Assembly: GCA_033063855.1 (NCBI GenBank) | Contig: CP093831.1 | Span: 20,398,001 to 20,462,000 of the forward strand | Source of the DNA: Smittia aterrima | Lineage: Eukaryota; Arthropoda; Insecta; Diptera; Chironomidae | Reading direction: 5' to 3' | DNA: 64,000 bases | Part shown: in pieces, positions 48,601 through 62,165 of the stretch | Position numbering within the stretch: the stretch's first letter is position 1 | How the letters are laid out: each line of letters starts with the position of its first letter | The notes under the pieces: model-generated | The model's input: the letters and a program-made list of their open reading frames with translations, nothing else | What the model was told of the DNA's origin: nothing | The model's database searches: none | Program-made: the position numbers and the translations under genes

Positions 48601-51600
48601 GATTCGACTTGTGGGCGACACTGCAGTTTTGTAATTCTGCAAACTGAGTTAAACTTTTCATTGAAAATGTTTCATCTACAAGAGACTTGAGTAAGTTGTA
48701 ATTGGAAAAATAATTTGTAGAAGTTGGATGGACTTATCTAGATGTTCATATCATGTGAGGTTTGTCGTCGCTAAAAAACTTTTTCACATTGCGCAAAAAG
48801 TGTTTGCTTAATCTCATCACAACTGACATTGTTTGCGGGCAACTTATCTGTTTGCTTGAAATCCAATTAGAATTATTTAAAATTCACCTCATAAAAAAGT
48901 TTTAATTAACATGCCTCGTTGATCGAGTATCAGTGAGCGATAAGTGCAAAAAAAAATTCTCTCTCGAGGGATTTTTTTATGATTTAATCTGCTCCTCGTT
49001 TTTTTTTAGAAAGTCTGCAACCTCGTTTATGTGAGTTTAATCTGAAGTGGAAATTTTTCTTGAATAATCTCGATTTGAGACTAAAAATCTTGCCGAATAA
49101 TCAAAGCAGCGTCTGAAGTTTCATTATCTATTGCCTCACAGGCACGATTCGAATGAGAAACTTGCAGAAATTAAAAAGGAATTTGCATCGAAATATGTTT
49201 TTATCTGTTCGTGTTTTTTTATTCATCTGCAGTGAAAAAGAAGTTGTGCGGAAAATCGATTAGCTTCAGCAGAATTAAGTCGTGAGATGAACAAATTTTT
49301 AAACAAAAATTTCAACAAGTTGATGTCTTTATTTGGTTCGACTTTCAATTTGAATTTAGTTAAACAAATCGAAGCCGACAGCAACAGATGTCACAATTTT
49401 GAATGCACACTCAACCGATAATTACCAAAACTAAATCATTGTTTTAAAAGAATAATTCGATACGATTTAACTTTTCAATTCTCATTTTTCATGTCACAGG
49501 AATTATTGAATTTCCGAGTCGTTATTAATGATCGTTGGACATCTGCTTCGGTGTAATGCACAAATGTCAACGAAAAATGTTTTCAAGCGGTTGTTTTGCG
49601 AAAGCTAAATAAATTATTGAATATTTATGATTGAACTATCCATTGCACTTGCAGAAAAAATATTTTCGCGTTGATTGAAAACAATGATAATGGAACATCG
49701 TTTTGATAAAATTGCGAAATTGATATGCTGCAACCGCATAAATCAATTTCCACCAACATTTTATGTCAAAACTTTCGGTTCAGTCAAAAATTGTATTCAT
49801 TTTAGAAATCTCTCTCTCTTTAGTGAATTGAAAACTCGTGTTTCTGAAGACTCCACATGCTGATGACAGTACAAACCCCAAAAGGCAAATGAATAATCGA
49901 GTTTGAAACGAGGAAAATCTGCTGAAAAAAATGGCCTCAAACAAACGAATGAATGGACGAACAGCCATAAAATTCATAAATCAAGTTTAGCAGAATATTC
50001 CTTTGAAAGGATCGGTTCATCAATTTTGTTTGGTCAGTTAATAAATATTTTTATGAAAATAGTTTTCAAACTGAAAGAATGACATTTCCTTTAAATAAAA
50101 TTCATTGATTTGAATGTCTCGTTTAACATTCAAGTCGTCCGGAAAACTCATTCCTAACAATCTGCAGTTCCACTTTGCTATTCAAAGTTATTTATTTTAA
50201 ACTCAGAAAAATCGATCTCAACTTAAATAGAATTCTGCAATTTCCTTCCTCGACCATAACTTTCCTTCAAGTTATGTATTTTTCAAGGAAACTCCACAGG
50301 AATTTTCACCTCTACGCGTTCATGATTCTCACTTGAGAGGAGATTGAATTGCTCTCGAATAAACACGCCCGAGCACATATTTTATTAATTTTTCCTTAAT
50401 CTATTTATGGGAAACGATCCTTGTGAATAAGTGAGTCTTATATTTAATTCAATTTCACCTAATTTCATTCATGGTAATCTTTACATACGATCTTTCGTGC
50501 CAAGACGGAGAAGGGAGGCTTTCATCTCTTCCAAAAGTACATAAAATAAATGTATTCTACAGTTTAACCTTTTCCCTCGGCTCTCTGGGGATGCTTTCTT
50601 AAGAAAAAGTTATTTTGTTCATGGGAATTTCGTTTAAAGACTGCCGACAGTCTCTTTGAGCCAGACCTGGGAAAATTTAAAAGGAATGCTTTTGATATCA
50701 GTTCCCATGAATTATTTTCCACATTGATAAAACGGATGAGACCTTAAACACTATTGAAGTTGAATCGAAGTCAGAAACATTAACTTCTTAAGCATGAAAA
50801 TGGAAATTCTTTTGAGAAGGAGAGTTTTGAGAAAAGCTGTTGTTTTTTTACTTAAATTCATTTTAAAAAATAAATTAACTTAGTTACCAATTTCGTGACA
50901 ACGCTTAGGGGCAAATGACTTGACAACTTTCAAATTGTGTATGATCTCGATTGTAATATTATGGAGTTCAGTTTCAGCTGATCGTCTTTATATTCTGTGA
51001 AAAATATTAGGAAGTATCAAAGGGGCTTAGAGAAGCAGTTATAAAAACAATACAACTTGGAATCAATAAAATAAATGGCAATGCGAATATTCAGAGATGA
51101 AAATTTTCAGCAACTGCAAAATATAAGTTTAAGTTCGAGCTGCTAGGAATCGAACAGTTTCTCTGAGTCGCAAAGTTAAGTAATTTCATAGTCTCAGCTT
51201 CGGCGAATAGGAAACTCTTACTCTTTCGGCCAGTTTTTCTTGAGAATTTTACTCGAGTTTTCTCTTTCTCTCGCGTGTCTACCTCGTGATATTTATTTTC
51301 TTTTTTACTTGAAATTAATAAGAAAATGATCAATGGATTTATATTCAAAAAATTAGTTAAATCATTTCTTGAAAAGACTATTTACTTTTTATTTCAAATA
51401 AATTTTTTCTATTTCTCATAATTTTATAGGTTGTTTAATTTATCTTCGCACGCTGCCGAAAGGGAAATGACGAGAGTGAGCAAAACCAAAAATTCTCACG
51501 AGAGAGTAAAATGTATTTTCTCTCAAGGTTCTCCGGAAAATGCATGCGGTATACTAGTAGAGATAGTAAAATGTTCAAAAGCGAACGAGGGAACAAGCAG

Positions 51601-52567
51601 CATAGAAAACAAACATAAAAGGATAATTTTTGTGAATTCAGTTGCTATCGGAATTCAGTCGCGTGTGCATTGAAAATCTCGGCGCAGTTAAAATAATTGA
51701 GAAACTTTAAAGAAAATGAAATTATCGAAATAAATTTGTCCGAAAGTAAAGTGCGTGAGTGAATATAAATTAAATTTTCAAGAATGAATAAGGCATGAGC
51801 TTGAAAACAAAAATTAATTTTCCAATTCAATTAATCTTAACTCAGACCACAACTTACTTGAGCACATTCGTTTCGTTATGAGTTTATGTCCAACAAAGTT
51901 TTGCCTTTTCAACTAAAACTATCTCTCGGGTTTCCATTGAAGTCAGCAAATTTTAATCATGTTATCAAGTGTGAAGCCTGAGGCCAAACATTTAAACTTT
52001 TCAGCGAACATTCGGTTGGCAAGGAAAATCAGCAGAATTCGCTTCTTCATTGCAGAAAAATTCGTCTGTTGAAATCTATTGAATCGACGCTGAATTTTTT
52101 TTGTCCGTCGTCAATTTTACTCGTGGCTCGAACATATTTTTTGTTGCTGAAAGGCTGAGAGCATTTTTTGCGTTAATTTCGACTTCACAACGGAGACACG
52201 AGTTCAATGCAGCAAAACTTTTATAGACATGGAAATCGCAATTTTATTTAGTAGCTTTGCGGTTTTAATTAAAAAATTGCATAAAAGGCTTTTGGATTCA
52301 TAAATTCATAACGAATTCTTCTTGGGGCTAAATTAATTAAAAGTGATTCTGTGTGAAGAGTTTCACAAAATATTTTACAGTGAAAAGCTAACAAATTTTC
52401 CAAACGAATGATTCCCAAGAAACATTCAATTTCCTTTGAGCTGCTTGAAGTGAGAGTTGAGTGAAAATATCAAAAGCTCAAACGAACTGAAAAAACAAAA
52501 CAAATTTGACTTTACCATAACACCGTATGAACTAAGAACTTTTAAATAAGTTATTTATGAAGCAGAA
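36613..52567. other. 16-kb gene-poor stretch upstream of CARPB
   Basis: No open frame above about 110 codons and none with a family match. The sequence is AT-rich with many TAATTAA-type homeodomain-like motifs and few simple repeats. It probably holds distant regulatory DNA and 5' leader exons of CARPB, but nothing specific can be supported. No tRNA or known miRNA seed was recognised, although hairpins were not computed. Confidence 0.5.
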
Positions 52568-55500
52568 ATGGGACTGTTAACGTATGCATGTGCATTACTT
52601 GCGCTGCAGTTTATTCAATTACCAGGTGAGGGAAAACTTTCTGTTTACAAAACGTTTTTTTTTTCAATCCTTTCTGTTAATTTATGTTTCTCGTGTGAAT
52701 TAATTTATCGAGCAACCAAAGCTTGCAAATGTGATTAAAGAAGTGAATCCATTCATTTAATTGCTAGTGAAAACATTTCTGCCTGAAGAATTTTATATCA
52801 GTAATGTGTGAGCTTTCGTTGGATGCTTTGAGCGTGATCCTTTGAATTCATGTACGTAACTCACCTACGAGTACGATAATAGAAAATTGCGAGTTATGAC
52901 TAAAATAAATGGAAAAAGTTGAAAGCAAATTAATCTTTCATAAAACACGAGCGACCGCTTTTGCTCAGTAAATTAAAATTTCATAGCAATACTAAGCGTG
53001 AAAAGTTTGAAATCCTCTTGATAATTACGTGGTTGTTAAGTGGTGATTAAATGTTGAAATATTGAATGTTAATTAGAGAAAATTAGTGAAAGGCGACGTA
53101 GTCTCATTGAATGAAATCGGAAATCAATTTCAGTTACGGCAACATTTTAGAAATCGAGAACTCGCAGTCGACATAAATTCTCGTGGCCATTAAGAGCTAA
53201 TCACCGAACAGCGAAACATCACGCAAAACGACATTTAATTTTTAACGCCCCGTCAAAGCACTGCACCTCGTTCGCTCGCCTCCTTTTAAATTATGAATGG
53301 AACAAATTGCGAGAACTTCCACGAGGTGTGAAGAACACGATTGCAAATGAAAACATGTGTTCTCTTTGTCTGAGAGGCTTTTGGAACAAATTCAAATTAT
53401 GTTCCGACACATTTCACGGGCGGAAGTATAAAACGGGACTCGAATTAGCATTTCATGATTATTTGATAACGAAGCGGGGGAAATTCTTTTCGCACGAGCT
53501 AGTGAATGATTAGAGAAGTCTCCAAACAATTGATAGCTTTTCAAATGCTCGGAGAAATCAATCGAACAACAATTGCATTTCAACAATAATCCAATATCGC
53601 TCTTCTTTTGCACTCGCCTTTCTTGATTGCTAAACTAATAAAAAATCTCTGATCTTGTTTGTTTCGCTTCATTTGGAATTTATGGCTCGATGCGAAAATT
53701 GCATTTCTTCTATGTTTTCCTCGTTTCTTTATTTTGGGATGATGTGCCACAGTCGACGGCGAAAACCAATTCACTTTTAAGCCAATTTTCTCTATAATCA
53801 GTTATCGTTCGCTCTAGTTCACAGCTGCAGGTTATTTGCTTCGAAATGCTTTCAGAGATTTTTTATGCAGCTTATTAAAATTGTTGAGAAAAGAATGCTC
53901 TGATGCTAGATAGTCTCACTAAAATCAAAGTTTTTCTTTACTATTTTAAAACATATCATTTGAAATGTAAACTTTGCTCTCATTCTTCATTTCCCCGATG
54001 AAAGCTTTTCATTGTCTAGTTACTCGAAGCGTTAAATAAGCAAAGAACATTACATGAGAATCAGAAGTGGAGAAAGCTTATCTTTACTTTCATCAACGTT
54101 GAGATACTTCTAGATTAAAAGATTTTTCTGAAGCTGCTAATTGACCCGAATCCATGCAGGAAGTCAGAAAAATCGATGAGTTTTGAATCGATTTCACATG
54201 AAGGGAGGTGTAAAGCCGCAAAAACCTCACGAACCTTCAACCTCGCATGCAAAATTAATCGGAAGGACGAGCCTTTATCATTCGAGAGATTTTATCGAGC
54301 ACATCGCGGTGTGGACGCCGATTGACCTAGTCGAGCTTTATTAAAATAAAATTGAGTTGTTCGAGTCGTGAGGGTGGAAAGAATTAATTTTTTTTTGTGA
54401 TTCCGTGATCATAAATATTCATTTACTCGATATCCCGTTGCGATTGGAAATCAATTGTGAAGGATTTGAGTGTTGAGAGCGAGTGAATATTTTACGAAAT
54501 TTGTAGACAAACATTAAATTGACACTTGAGAGAAAATTAAAACGAACTCTAATCTCGCGATTATCATTCAAAAGCTGAGTCATAAATCATTCTGCAAATT
54601 AAAGGCTATGAAAGCTGACGATGTCCAATTAAAATTGAACATAAATTTCTCAGTGGAGTCAATAAGGCTTATGAATATTTCATTCATTTTCGCGAATAGA
54701 ATTTGTATATCAAGTGGAGAAAACAAAAAACTATCGGCATGAATATGGAATATTTTCGCGATGCACACAAAAGCGTCCGCTCTCAAATTGTGCATTTAAT
54801 TCGACTGGAGCTAATTGAAAGAGAAAAATTGAAAAATATTTTTTTGTCAAATTCTCCGCTTGAATGTTCACAATTTTCAATTTATGTTTTAAATATTTAA
54901 AGCATAATAAATCAGCATAAATATCATAAGCGATAATTTGAATTCCACGTAGGAGTGAGGGCAATAAAATGGCACGGCAAGCGACATAGATACGACCAAT
55001 TATTTAGATTGTAACCTTAGCCCTCACCTCACTCGTGAATATTTTCATTTTTCCGAGGAAACATTTTCCGCTGTTGAGCATATTTCTGCGATTAATTGGC
55101 GTGCATTGAAAATATATTTTCATAATCTGCAACCATGCGAGGGATGACAGAAAAATATCGTTTCACAATAATCTTCAATGGATTATCGCATGACATTGTG
55201 TCATCGCAATCATGAGTCTTCAATTATTTCGCGGAAAACGCAAAGTTGCAGTCGAGTAATCAACGAGCGAGAGATATTTAGGGCAAACTTCCCAACAAGT
55301 TTACCAAAGGTGTGTCTGGCGAGTGTTTTTATGGTGAAATGAGCTTGTGTTCGACCATCCCCCTCCTCAACTCTATGAGCGCTGTAATTTACATTCGACG
55401 TCCATTTTTATGGCAAAAGGAAAAGTGGCGACTCGGTCGATTCAAAGGAGTGCCAGCGAGGACTTGTAATCTTTTACCTCACTTATCGTGGTTCAGTTCC

Positions 55501-58500
55501 GATGAAATTTCCCGCGCGACACAACTCGATTCATTAAAAACAAATTTTATTGCAAGTCTTTTCGTTATGCTGAACATTAAAGAGAAAGAAAGTGGCGAGA
55601 ATCTCATTTGCAAAGTTGAGGAGAATCATTTAATATAACTGAGAGCTTCTTCGACGTCGAGTTTGCTTCCCAAATAGATTGGAGAACGCTGGTGAATAGA
55701 CGTTGGAACAATATCAAGAATGTCCACTTTTCCTGCGCTCGCTCTACCGCCAGCCTTCTCGACAATGAAAGACATTGGGATACCTTCGTACAGCAAGCGA
55801 AGCTTTCCATTCTTTGAAGAAGTCGTTGCTGGATAGATAAAGATTCCGCCGTACTTAATAGTTCGGTGAACATCTGCAACCATCGAGCCAACGTAACGTG
55901 CTCCGTAAGTTTTTCCCTTCGATGGATCTTTTTTTGCTTGAACATATTCTTGAACAGACGAGTCCCATTGCGAGAAATATCCCTCATTGATCGAATAAAT
56001 GTTTCCACGCTCTGGAATCTTCATGTCTGCGTCGGTGAGAACGAACTCACCAATGCTTGGATCGTAAGTGAAGCCATTGACGCCACCTGATTCAAGAGCT
56101 AAGACAAACATTGTGGCTGACCCGTAAAGCGTGTAACCAGCTGCAACGAGTTTTCTTCCGGTTTGCAATGCGTCGTTAACTGTTGGTGGCCCGTCGGTAA
56201 TTTTTCTATAAATTCCGAAAATCGATCCAATTGAGACGAGACAATCGATGTTTGACGAACCATCAAGAGGGTCGAAGCAGACGATGTACTTTCCTTGCTT
56301 CTCCGTCTCAATCTCGATGCAAGTTTCGTTCTCTTCTGAGACGAGCATGCAAGTCGTGTACGACGACTGAAGCATGTTAATGAACATATCGTTGGAGAGA
56401 ACATCCAATTTCTTGACGACTTCTCCTTGAACGTTTGTTTCACCAGCGATGCCATATCTACAAGAAAGCGATGATAAGAACTTGTTGATAATTCAAGAAA
56501 AAAAAAACATAAAATCTCGAATCGACTTTTGAAAGGTCAATCCGGTTTTCAATGATTCTTATCAACAACTTACAACTGAGCGATTCCAGCTTTTCTCACC
56601 GCTGAACTGATGGCTTTGCAAGCAGTCTGAATGCTGTTGAGCAATTGAGATAAGTCTCCAGTCGCATGCTGTAGATAAAAGAGAGTCAATTGTGTTGCTA
56701 ACGCGAAACTTAATCAAATACCTTAAACTTCTTCTGTTCTTGAAGCACGAAGCGCGTCAAGGTCATGCAGTTGGAGTCGAACGCCTCACCTTTTTGTGTC
56801 ATTGCTACGTAAATTAAATAATATTTTGATAATGAAGAAAGCTTTAATTTTTCGATTTGAGACTGCTTAGAAAATGAACCGGTCGACTGACATTTACAAA
56901 TATCTGAGTTGGAGGCTCGAAATAAATTTGATTGTCACACAAACAAGCAAAACATATGCGTGGATAAAAATAGAAAAGATCACGCACACAGCAGACACAT
57001 TGATCGTTATCTGCTTTTAAATCTTCAAAACAGTCTCAGAAATAAAATTACTCGATCACCTTTGAAGATCGATCGCAAAGCAATAAAAGTAGTTACCAAC
57101 CGAGAATAATTCAACTTGACTTTCACTTCAAGACAACAGTTTAAACCGCTCACGATGAAAACGGAAACTCGACTGCGTAGATCTCAAGAAAAACGAACGA
57201 AAATAAAACATGTTTGCGACTCCAAACACTAAAGCGATTTGACGTCATTGTCTATGATAGACAGTCTACGAATGTATTTTTTAATTTCTCTCACAAGCCC
57301 CCGTTATCTTCAGTCGCTTGTGTTGGAATGAACTTGAAGTGGTTGAGTGCACATACTGGAGACTTCATAAGATTGGTAACACGAGTTACTCGTTTGATTA
57401 GGGTTCGCCATTATGATACGACGATGTCTCCAAAACTTTTTTTCTAGCGGTGACTCTTCAATGACGTCACAATACTTCAATCACTTCCCATCTTATCTCT
57501 TAGCTTGAACTGCTGTATAAAGTCGTTAAATTTTAATTAGTCTCTTTGACTTTTTTTTAAAGCTAGAAGGTAATTACAGTTTGCTGAGTGATAAGAGAAG
57601 TATTTTTTTTGCTTTGCGGATTTGATAAAAACCAAATAAATCAAAAACTTCCTATGAGATGTGGTAATCCTTCCGACACTAAATCAAATCAATATTTGAA
57701 GTAATTTGACTATGATGTTAGAACTAAATTATCGAGGTGATTTATGAAAGTAATTTTCTCTCAATTTGCGGTTCTTATGGCGAAAAGGAAACGTTAAGCA
57801 ATAAATCCTTCGGTGCATTGTGAAATTATTAGATTTATAGTTTTATTGCTTCCCGCTCAAGTAGGGAAAACTTTTGCAACTCAAACAAAATCCTCCCAGG
57901 CGTGATGCCGAGTGAATTAAACGCCAACCGCTCATTTCATATCAAATAACTCACAGTTTATTTTAATTGAAAGAGATTAGGAGGTCTCTTAAGCATAAAT
58001 TTCATGCCTTTGCATTTTAATTTTAATTAAATTTATCTCTCGCCCCTCCTCACTCATTTAAATCACTTCAAATGAAATTATATTTAATCGCGTCGTTTAA
58101 ATAGCATCGAGACGGTCTGGAAGAAAAACGTTTTTGAATTCAAAAGCATGTGAGTTGGACTCAATCTGGAAATGACGTCGTCTTGCTTTAGTTATAAAGT
58201 AGCTGGGATATGAGAGAATAATCTGAATAATCCCGGAAGTTCCACGATGAATTGAAAAACTTTTTAATGACAATTCACGCTCGGCACTTTCTGTTCTTAA
58301 TGTCTTTTCAATTTTTATTCATTTTCAGAATCCGCGGGAGTGAGCTGGGAGGAATGGTGGACGTATGATGGAATATCGGGTGAGTTTACCACGAAAATCG
58401 TCGGAATTGCAATTTTGCAGTCCAGGTTCACATAATTCTGCAGACTTTATCCTTAATCTCTTTCCCATTTCCTCAACATGAGAGGTTTCCCACAAAATTT

Positions 58501-61500
58501 AATTTCGTTTTCGTTTTGTGTCTTCCGAGTTTATTACGAAATAAGTTTGCGGTGTTTCTCTTCCTATGAGCAGGAAATTTAATGTTGACTTTTGCTCAAT
58601 GTCCGGTTGTACTCTCGTCCAACATTTTGTGTTACATTGACTTCAATTGACTTGGAAATATTGGAATTTAATTCGATCTCAACCCTCGAGACAGGACTCT
58701 CGAGGCAATTTTCAATGTTTATCCGATACGATCTTCTAAACATTGATATCATTCAATCAAATCTCGCTTGAAAAACCTTCGAGTGTATCTCATCGTAATT
58801 TAAATAGAGCTAAAGAGTAACAGAAAGAATCGAGAAATCACTGCCTTAAATCATTTGATTAGTTCCGAGTTATTTAACTTTCCTTTCCTAATAATAAATC
58901 AAAAAGCATCTGAAGGAAACACAATGAATTTTCTCCGTTTGCTTTTCACCAACGAACGTATCGAAGCATGAAAAACTCAGCTCGACACGAAACATAACGA
59001 AATCTATGTACGCAAACGGGTCGTCGTGGACGAGAATGAAAGCAGCGCCTTGGAGAAAACTTATTATGAACATCATGATGAAATTTTCCTTTCTCCGTCT
59101 CATCGTTGAAATGGAAAAATATTGTCGCAAAGTCTCGAAGCCGATCCGTGAAGATATTTCTACACAGAAGCGTTGAAAAATTTATTATTATTTACTTCGT
59201 CTTTGTATCCCTCTTCAATGCGAAAGTCTCTCCCTTTTCTGTCATGACTCAATACACACCAAAAAGCTCCGAGAGTATTAAGTTTTTTGTCAACTATTGA
59301 CTTCTAATGAAATCCCATTTTCATCTCGTCTTAACCCAAAGCAAAATCCGAATGTTTTCACGAGAAGGCCAACAGACCGGAAGAGTGAAGAGCGGGAAGA
59401 AAGAAATCTTGAGTCAATCTTTGATGTATTGAAATTATTGAATAGAAAATTTGTGTTGAAATTTCATGATTTATCACTCAAAGAAGGAAACCTTTTAAAG
59501 TTTAGAATAATTCATCCGGAGGAGAATCAATGCGATTTTCACTAATCATTAAACTCGAAGCACGCCGTAAATAAATGTTTATGATGAAAGGAGAGCGAAA
59601 TAACAGTCATTACAATGAATTCGAGTGAATAGGCGCACTTGTTGCTGCGACATAAAATGTTATTTATCGAAAAATACCCGTTTGAGTAAGCAGCACACAA
59701 AAGTTACCCACATCATCATCGTCGTCATGATCCAGCACATATTTCATAAACTTTCTGCTCTTTTGCCACCCGAAGTTCACACAAGACTTCTTCCCCACAT
59801 AAAGCGAAAGCTTTCAGGGATTGGGACTAAAAATTCTTTGATTTTTCTCACGATCTGTTTGCAAGTGCCTCAAAATGATTAATCGCTCTCTTTACCCTCA
59901 TCACAAGTTATCCTGAATACTTTGAGTTCTTAAAACATTTGAAATCTCTGCTTTGATAGAGTGAATGAGGCAAATTCAAAGAATCACAAAACTGAATGAA
60001 CATTGAGAATGAAAAATTGAAACTTATCGCATGGCATCGTCCTTATTATACTGTCACAGTCGTCTGTAAATGAACTCGTTCCCTTTCGTCTGCTATTCTT
60101 CCCATTTTGGCATTCAGAAGACGATGAAGCATATGCGGATTTCATTGTGGTTTTCCCTCTTTCTCTCTCTCTTCCTTTATTCCAATCGTTCACTGGATTT
60201 ATCAATTGACAATGATTCATTTTGTTTTGGTTTCAAGCTTTCAATAGAACTCGATGAGATATTGTGAAGATGCTTTCATTTCAACGAGCTGAAGAGGGTG
60301 ACTAGACTAATTGTAAATGCAACAAAGTGACGACTTTGTTTGCGCCTCTATCAACCCCGATTGAACTTCCGAGCTCCAGCGAACTTTTTTTTTGCAATAG
60401 AGACAGATTGATTTCCATTCTTGTGAAAGTGAAAAGAACATGTTTATTCATCTGATTCCATTATGGCACCAAACTTGCTCTGATTGAATTGTGATGTCAA
60501 TTCGGTCGCATTGGAATTCAATTTCGCCGAGTCCGCCATCAGTTTGTGTGTCATTCAATTTGTGACTCAACGACAATTAAACGGAATGGGAACTCGCAAT
60601 TAAATTTTCACTCGACCACGATTCAAGCAAGTTCGCTCTCAGTGTTTATCACGGTAATGTCATAAAGAGCGAATAAGCGATACAAAGAGATTCGAAAGCC
60701 CAATGTCAGCAGTTTTTCACCCGATAATCTCGGATCGCAGCTTTACACTGCCGATATGTGACAGACTGTGTTCCCTATCAAGAGTCCAATCAAACTCAAC
60801 CGGTTTTTCACCACCACTTTGCATCGAGCATGTGGCGAAGGAGTGAGAGGCGAAGGAAAGAAGAAGCATTACAAACCTTTTTGTGGGTTTGTCGGATCGA
60901 GGAGGACATAAAAAGCAAATAAGAGGTGAATCGAAAAACTTTTTCAGCGTCGAATAAAAAACGTGTAGTTGAGACAGTAAAAAATGCGATTGGGTGGCTC
61001 GGCATCGCCTTACACGAGATTCCATCTATGCTGTCGCTGATGGCAAATTGGAAAAGTAGATAGAAGAAGCGCTGAAAAGAAAAGGACTTAAAGTGATTTA
61101 AAGAGGATATTCACTTCCTTCTCTGCATTGAGTAAGAGTGGACTCAGTTCAAAAATAAGTGCAAAGCACTCGAAAAAATATCCCAAGTTCCGATTTATGC
61201 TGACGATGGAAAGGAAAGATCGAGAGAGAAAGAGAGACTCGCTAATGAATTTGATGTCTATCGTCTCTACGGTCTTATCGAATAAAAATTTGTTGTTAAT
61301 TGAATCGTTTAATTAATCGTAAATAATCGATTACCGTCAGACGAGGAGCTAAGTTTACATGACCCAATTGAGTTGATGTGACTAATATCGAAGCAAACGT
61401 CTGTTTAACGTGAATGTTCAGACGTTATCGATTTTGTCTGGTGCTACCTTGAAAATCCTCAAAATAAATCTCCATGATTCCATCCAATTCAAAGCAATCA

Positions 61501-62165
61501 AGCAAGCAACCTCATTCAATTAATGTCAATCTTTTCCTATTCGCTCATAGGTCCAGCATTCTGGGGACTGATCAATCCGGAATGGAGTTTATGCAACAAA
61601 GGTCGACGACAATCACCTGTAAATTTAGAGCCACAACGTTTGTTATTCGATCCTAATTTAAGGCCTTTGCATATCGATAAGCATAGGGTGAGTGTAGCTT
61701 CTCTTCGGTATTTAATCCGGTTATGCTTCGTTCTTTGTGATCAAAGCTTGAAGAGATAATAAGTCCCAGCCATTCCCCCTCAAGTGGCTCGAATGAAAAC
61801 AAGATTTTAATTGCTTTTTGCATTTAAAAAGTTATATAGAACTTTTATATTTCCAGATTGATTGCATTCCCATGGTTGATTGCTTTATCTCTTCTCCTTT
61901 CCAGATTAGCGGAACAATAGCAAATACAGGACATAGTGTAATTTTTACAGCTGACAACGACACAATATTCAATTCATACACGAGCAATAGCAATAACATG
62001 AATGGCATGGGAAGCGGTGCGCAGATTAGCAATCAAAATCCAGTGAATGTAACTGGAGGGCCGCTCTCATATCGATACAGATTCCATGAAATTCACATAC
62101 ACTACGGCCTTCACGATCAATTCGGAAGCGAGCACAGCGTCGAGGGTTACTCATTTCCAGCAGAG
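52568..62165 (+). CDS. CARPB: Carbonic-anhydrase-related protein, CA10/11 type (3' partial)
   Basis: Secreted carbonic-anhydrase-fold protein; vertebrate CA10/CA11 are non-catalytic neurexin ligands. Exons seen: 52568-52625 (signal peptide MGLLTYACALLALQFIQLP), 58329-58379 (S-W-E-E-W-W-T-Y), 61551-61687 (FWGLINPEWSLC, KGRRQSPVNLEP) and 61905-62165 (ISGTIANTGHS, VNVTGGPLSYRYRFHEIHIH, SEHSVEGYSFPAE). Introns of 5.7 and 3.2 kb separate the first three exons; the remaining exons lie past 64000. The last visible exon keeps two of the three zinc-ligand positions (EIHIHYG); human CA10 has Arg at the first. The third ligand position is in the next, unseen exon. A Ser/Asn/Gly-rich insert of about 20 residues (SYTSNSNNMNGMGSG) precedes the VNVTGG strand. 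Confidence 0.9.
52626..55625. other. CARPB intron 1, left part
   Basis: About 3 kb between CARPB exon 1 and the nested fbp gene. No coding exon recognised; AT-rich. Confidence 0.5.
55626..56802 (-). CDS. fbp: Fructose-1,6-bisphosphatase, nested in CARPB intron 1
   Basis: Cytosolic gluconeogenic enzyme that removes the 1-phosphate from fructose-1,6-bisphosphate. Exons 56802-56722, 56668-56574 and 56457-55626; 335 residues, the standard length. Motifs in order: TLTRFVLQE, GDLSQLLNSIQTACKAISSA (AMP-site region), KAGIAQLYGIAGETNVQGE, KKLDVLSND, VSEENE, the metal/phosphate site FDPLDGSSNIDCLVSIGSIF, GYTLYGSATMFVLAL, KYGGIFIYPA and KLRLLYEGIPMSFIVEKAGG. The ATG at 56802 gives the usual short N-terminus. 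The gene lies wholly inside CARPB intron 1 in the opposite direction, so its promoter (right of 56802) is also intronic. Confidence 0.98.
56803..58328. promoter_or_regulatory. fbp upstream region within CARPB intron 1
   Basis: About 1.5 kb holding the fbp promoter and possibly non-coding leader exons, followed by the acceptor of CARPB exon 2 (TTTTCAG ending at 58328). No TATA box is evident. Confidence 0.45.
58380..61550. other. CARPB intron 2
   Basis: About 3.2 kb, donor G|GTGAG and acceptor CTCATAG. No nested gene recognised on either strand. Confidence 0.7.

Noticed and set aside
36613..52567. Possible tRNA genes, CRISPR arrays or transposons in the gene-poor stretch
   Set aside because: No B-box plus A-box pairs, spaced repeats, terminal inverted repeats or transposase/RT frames could be found by eye.
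61668..61678. TATCGATA, the DRE promoter element
   Set aside because: It falls inside a CARPB coding exon, so a promoter role is unlikely.
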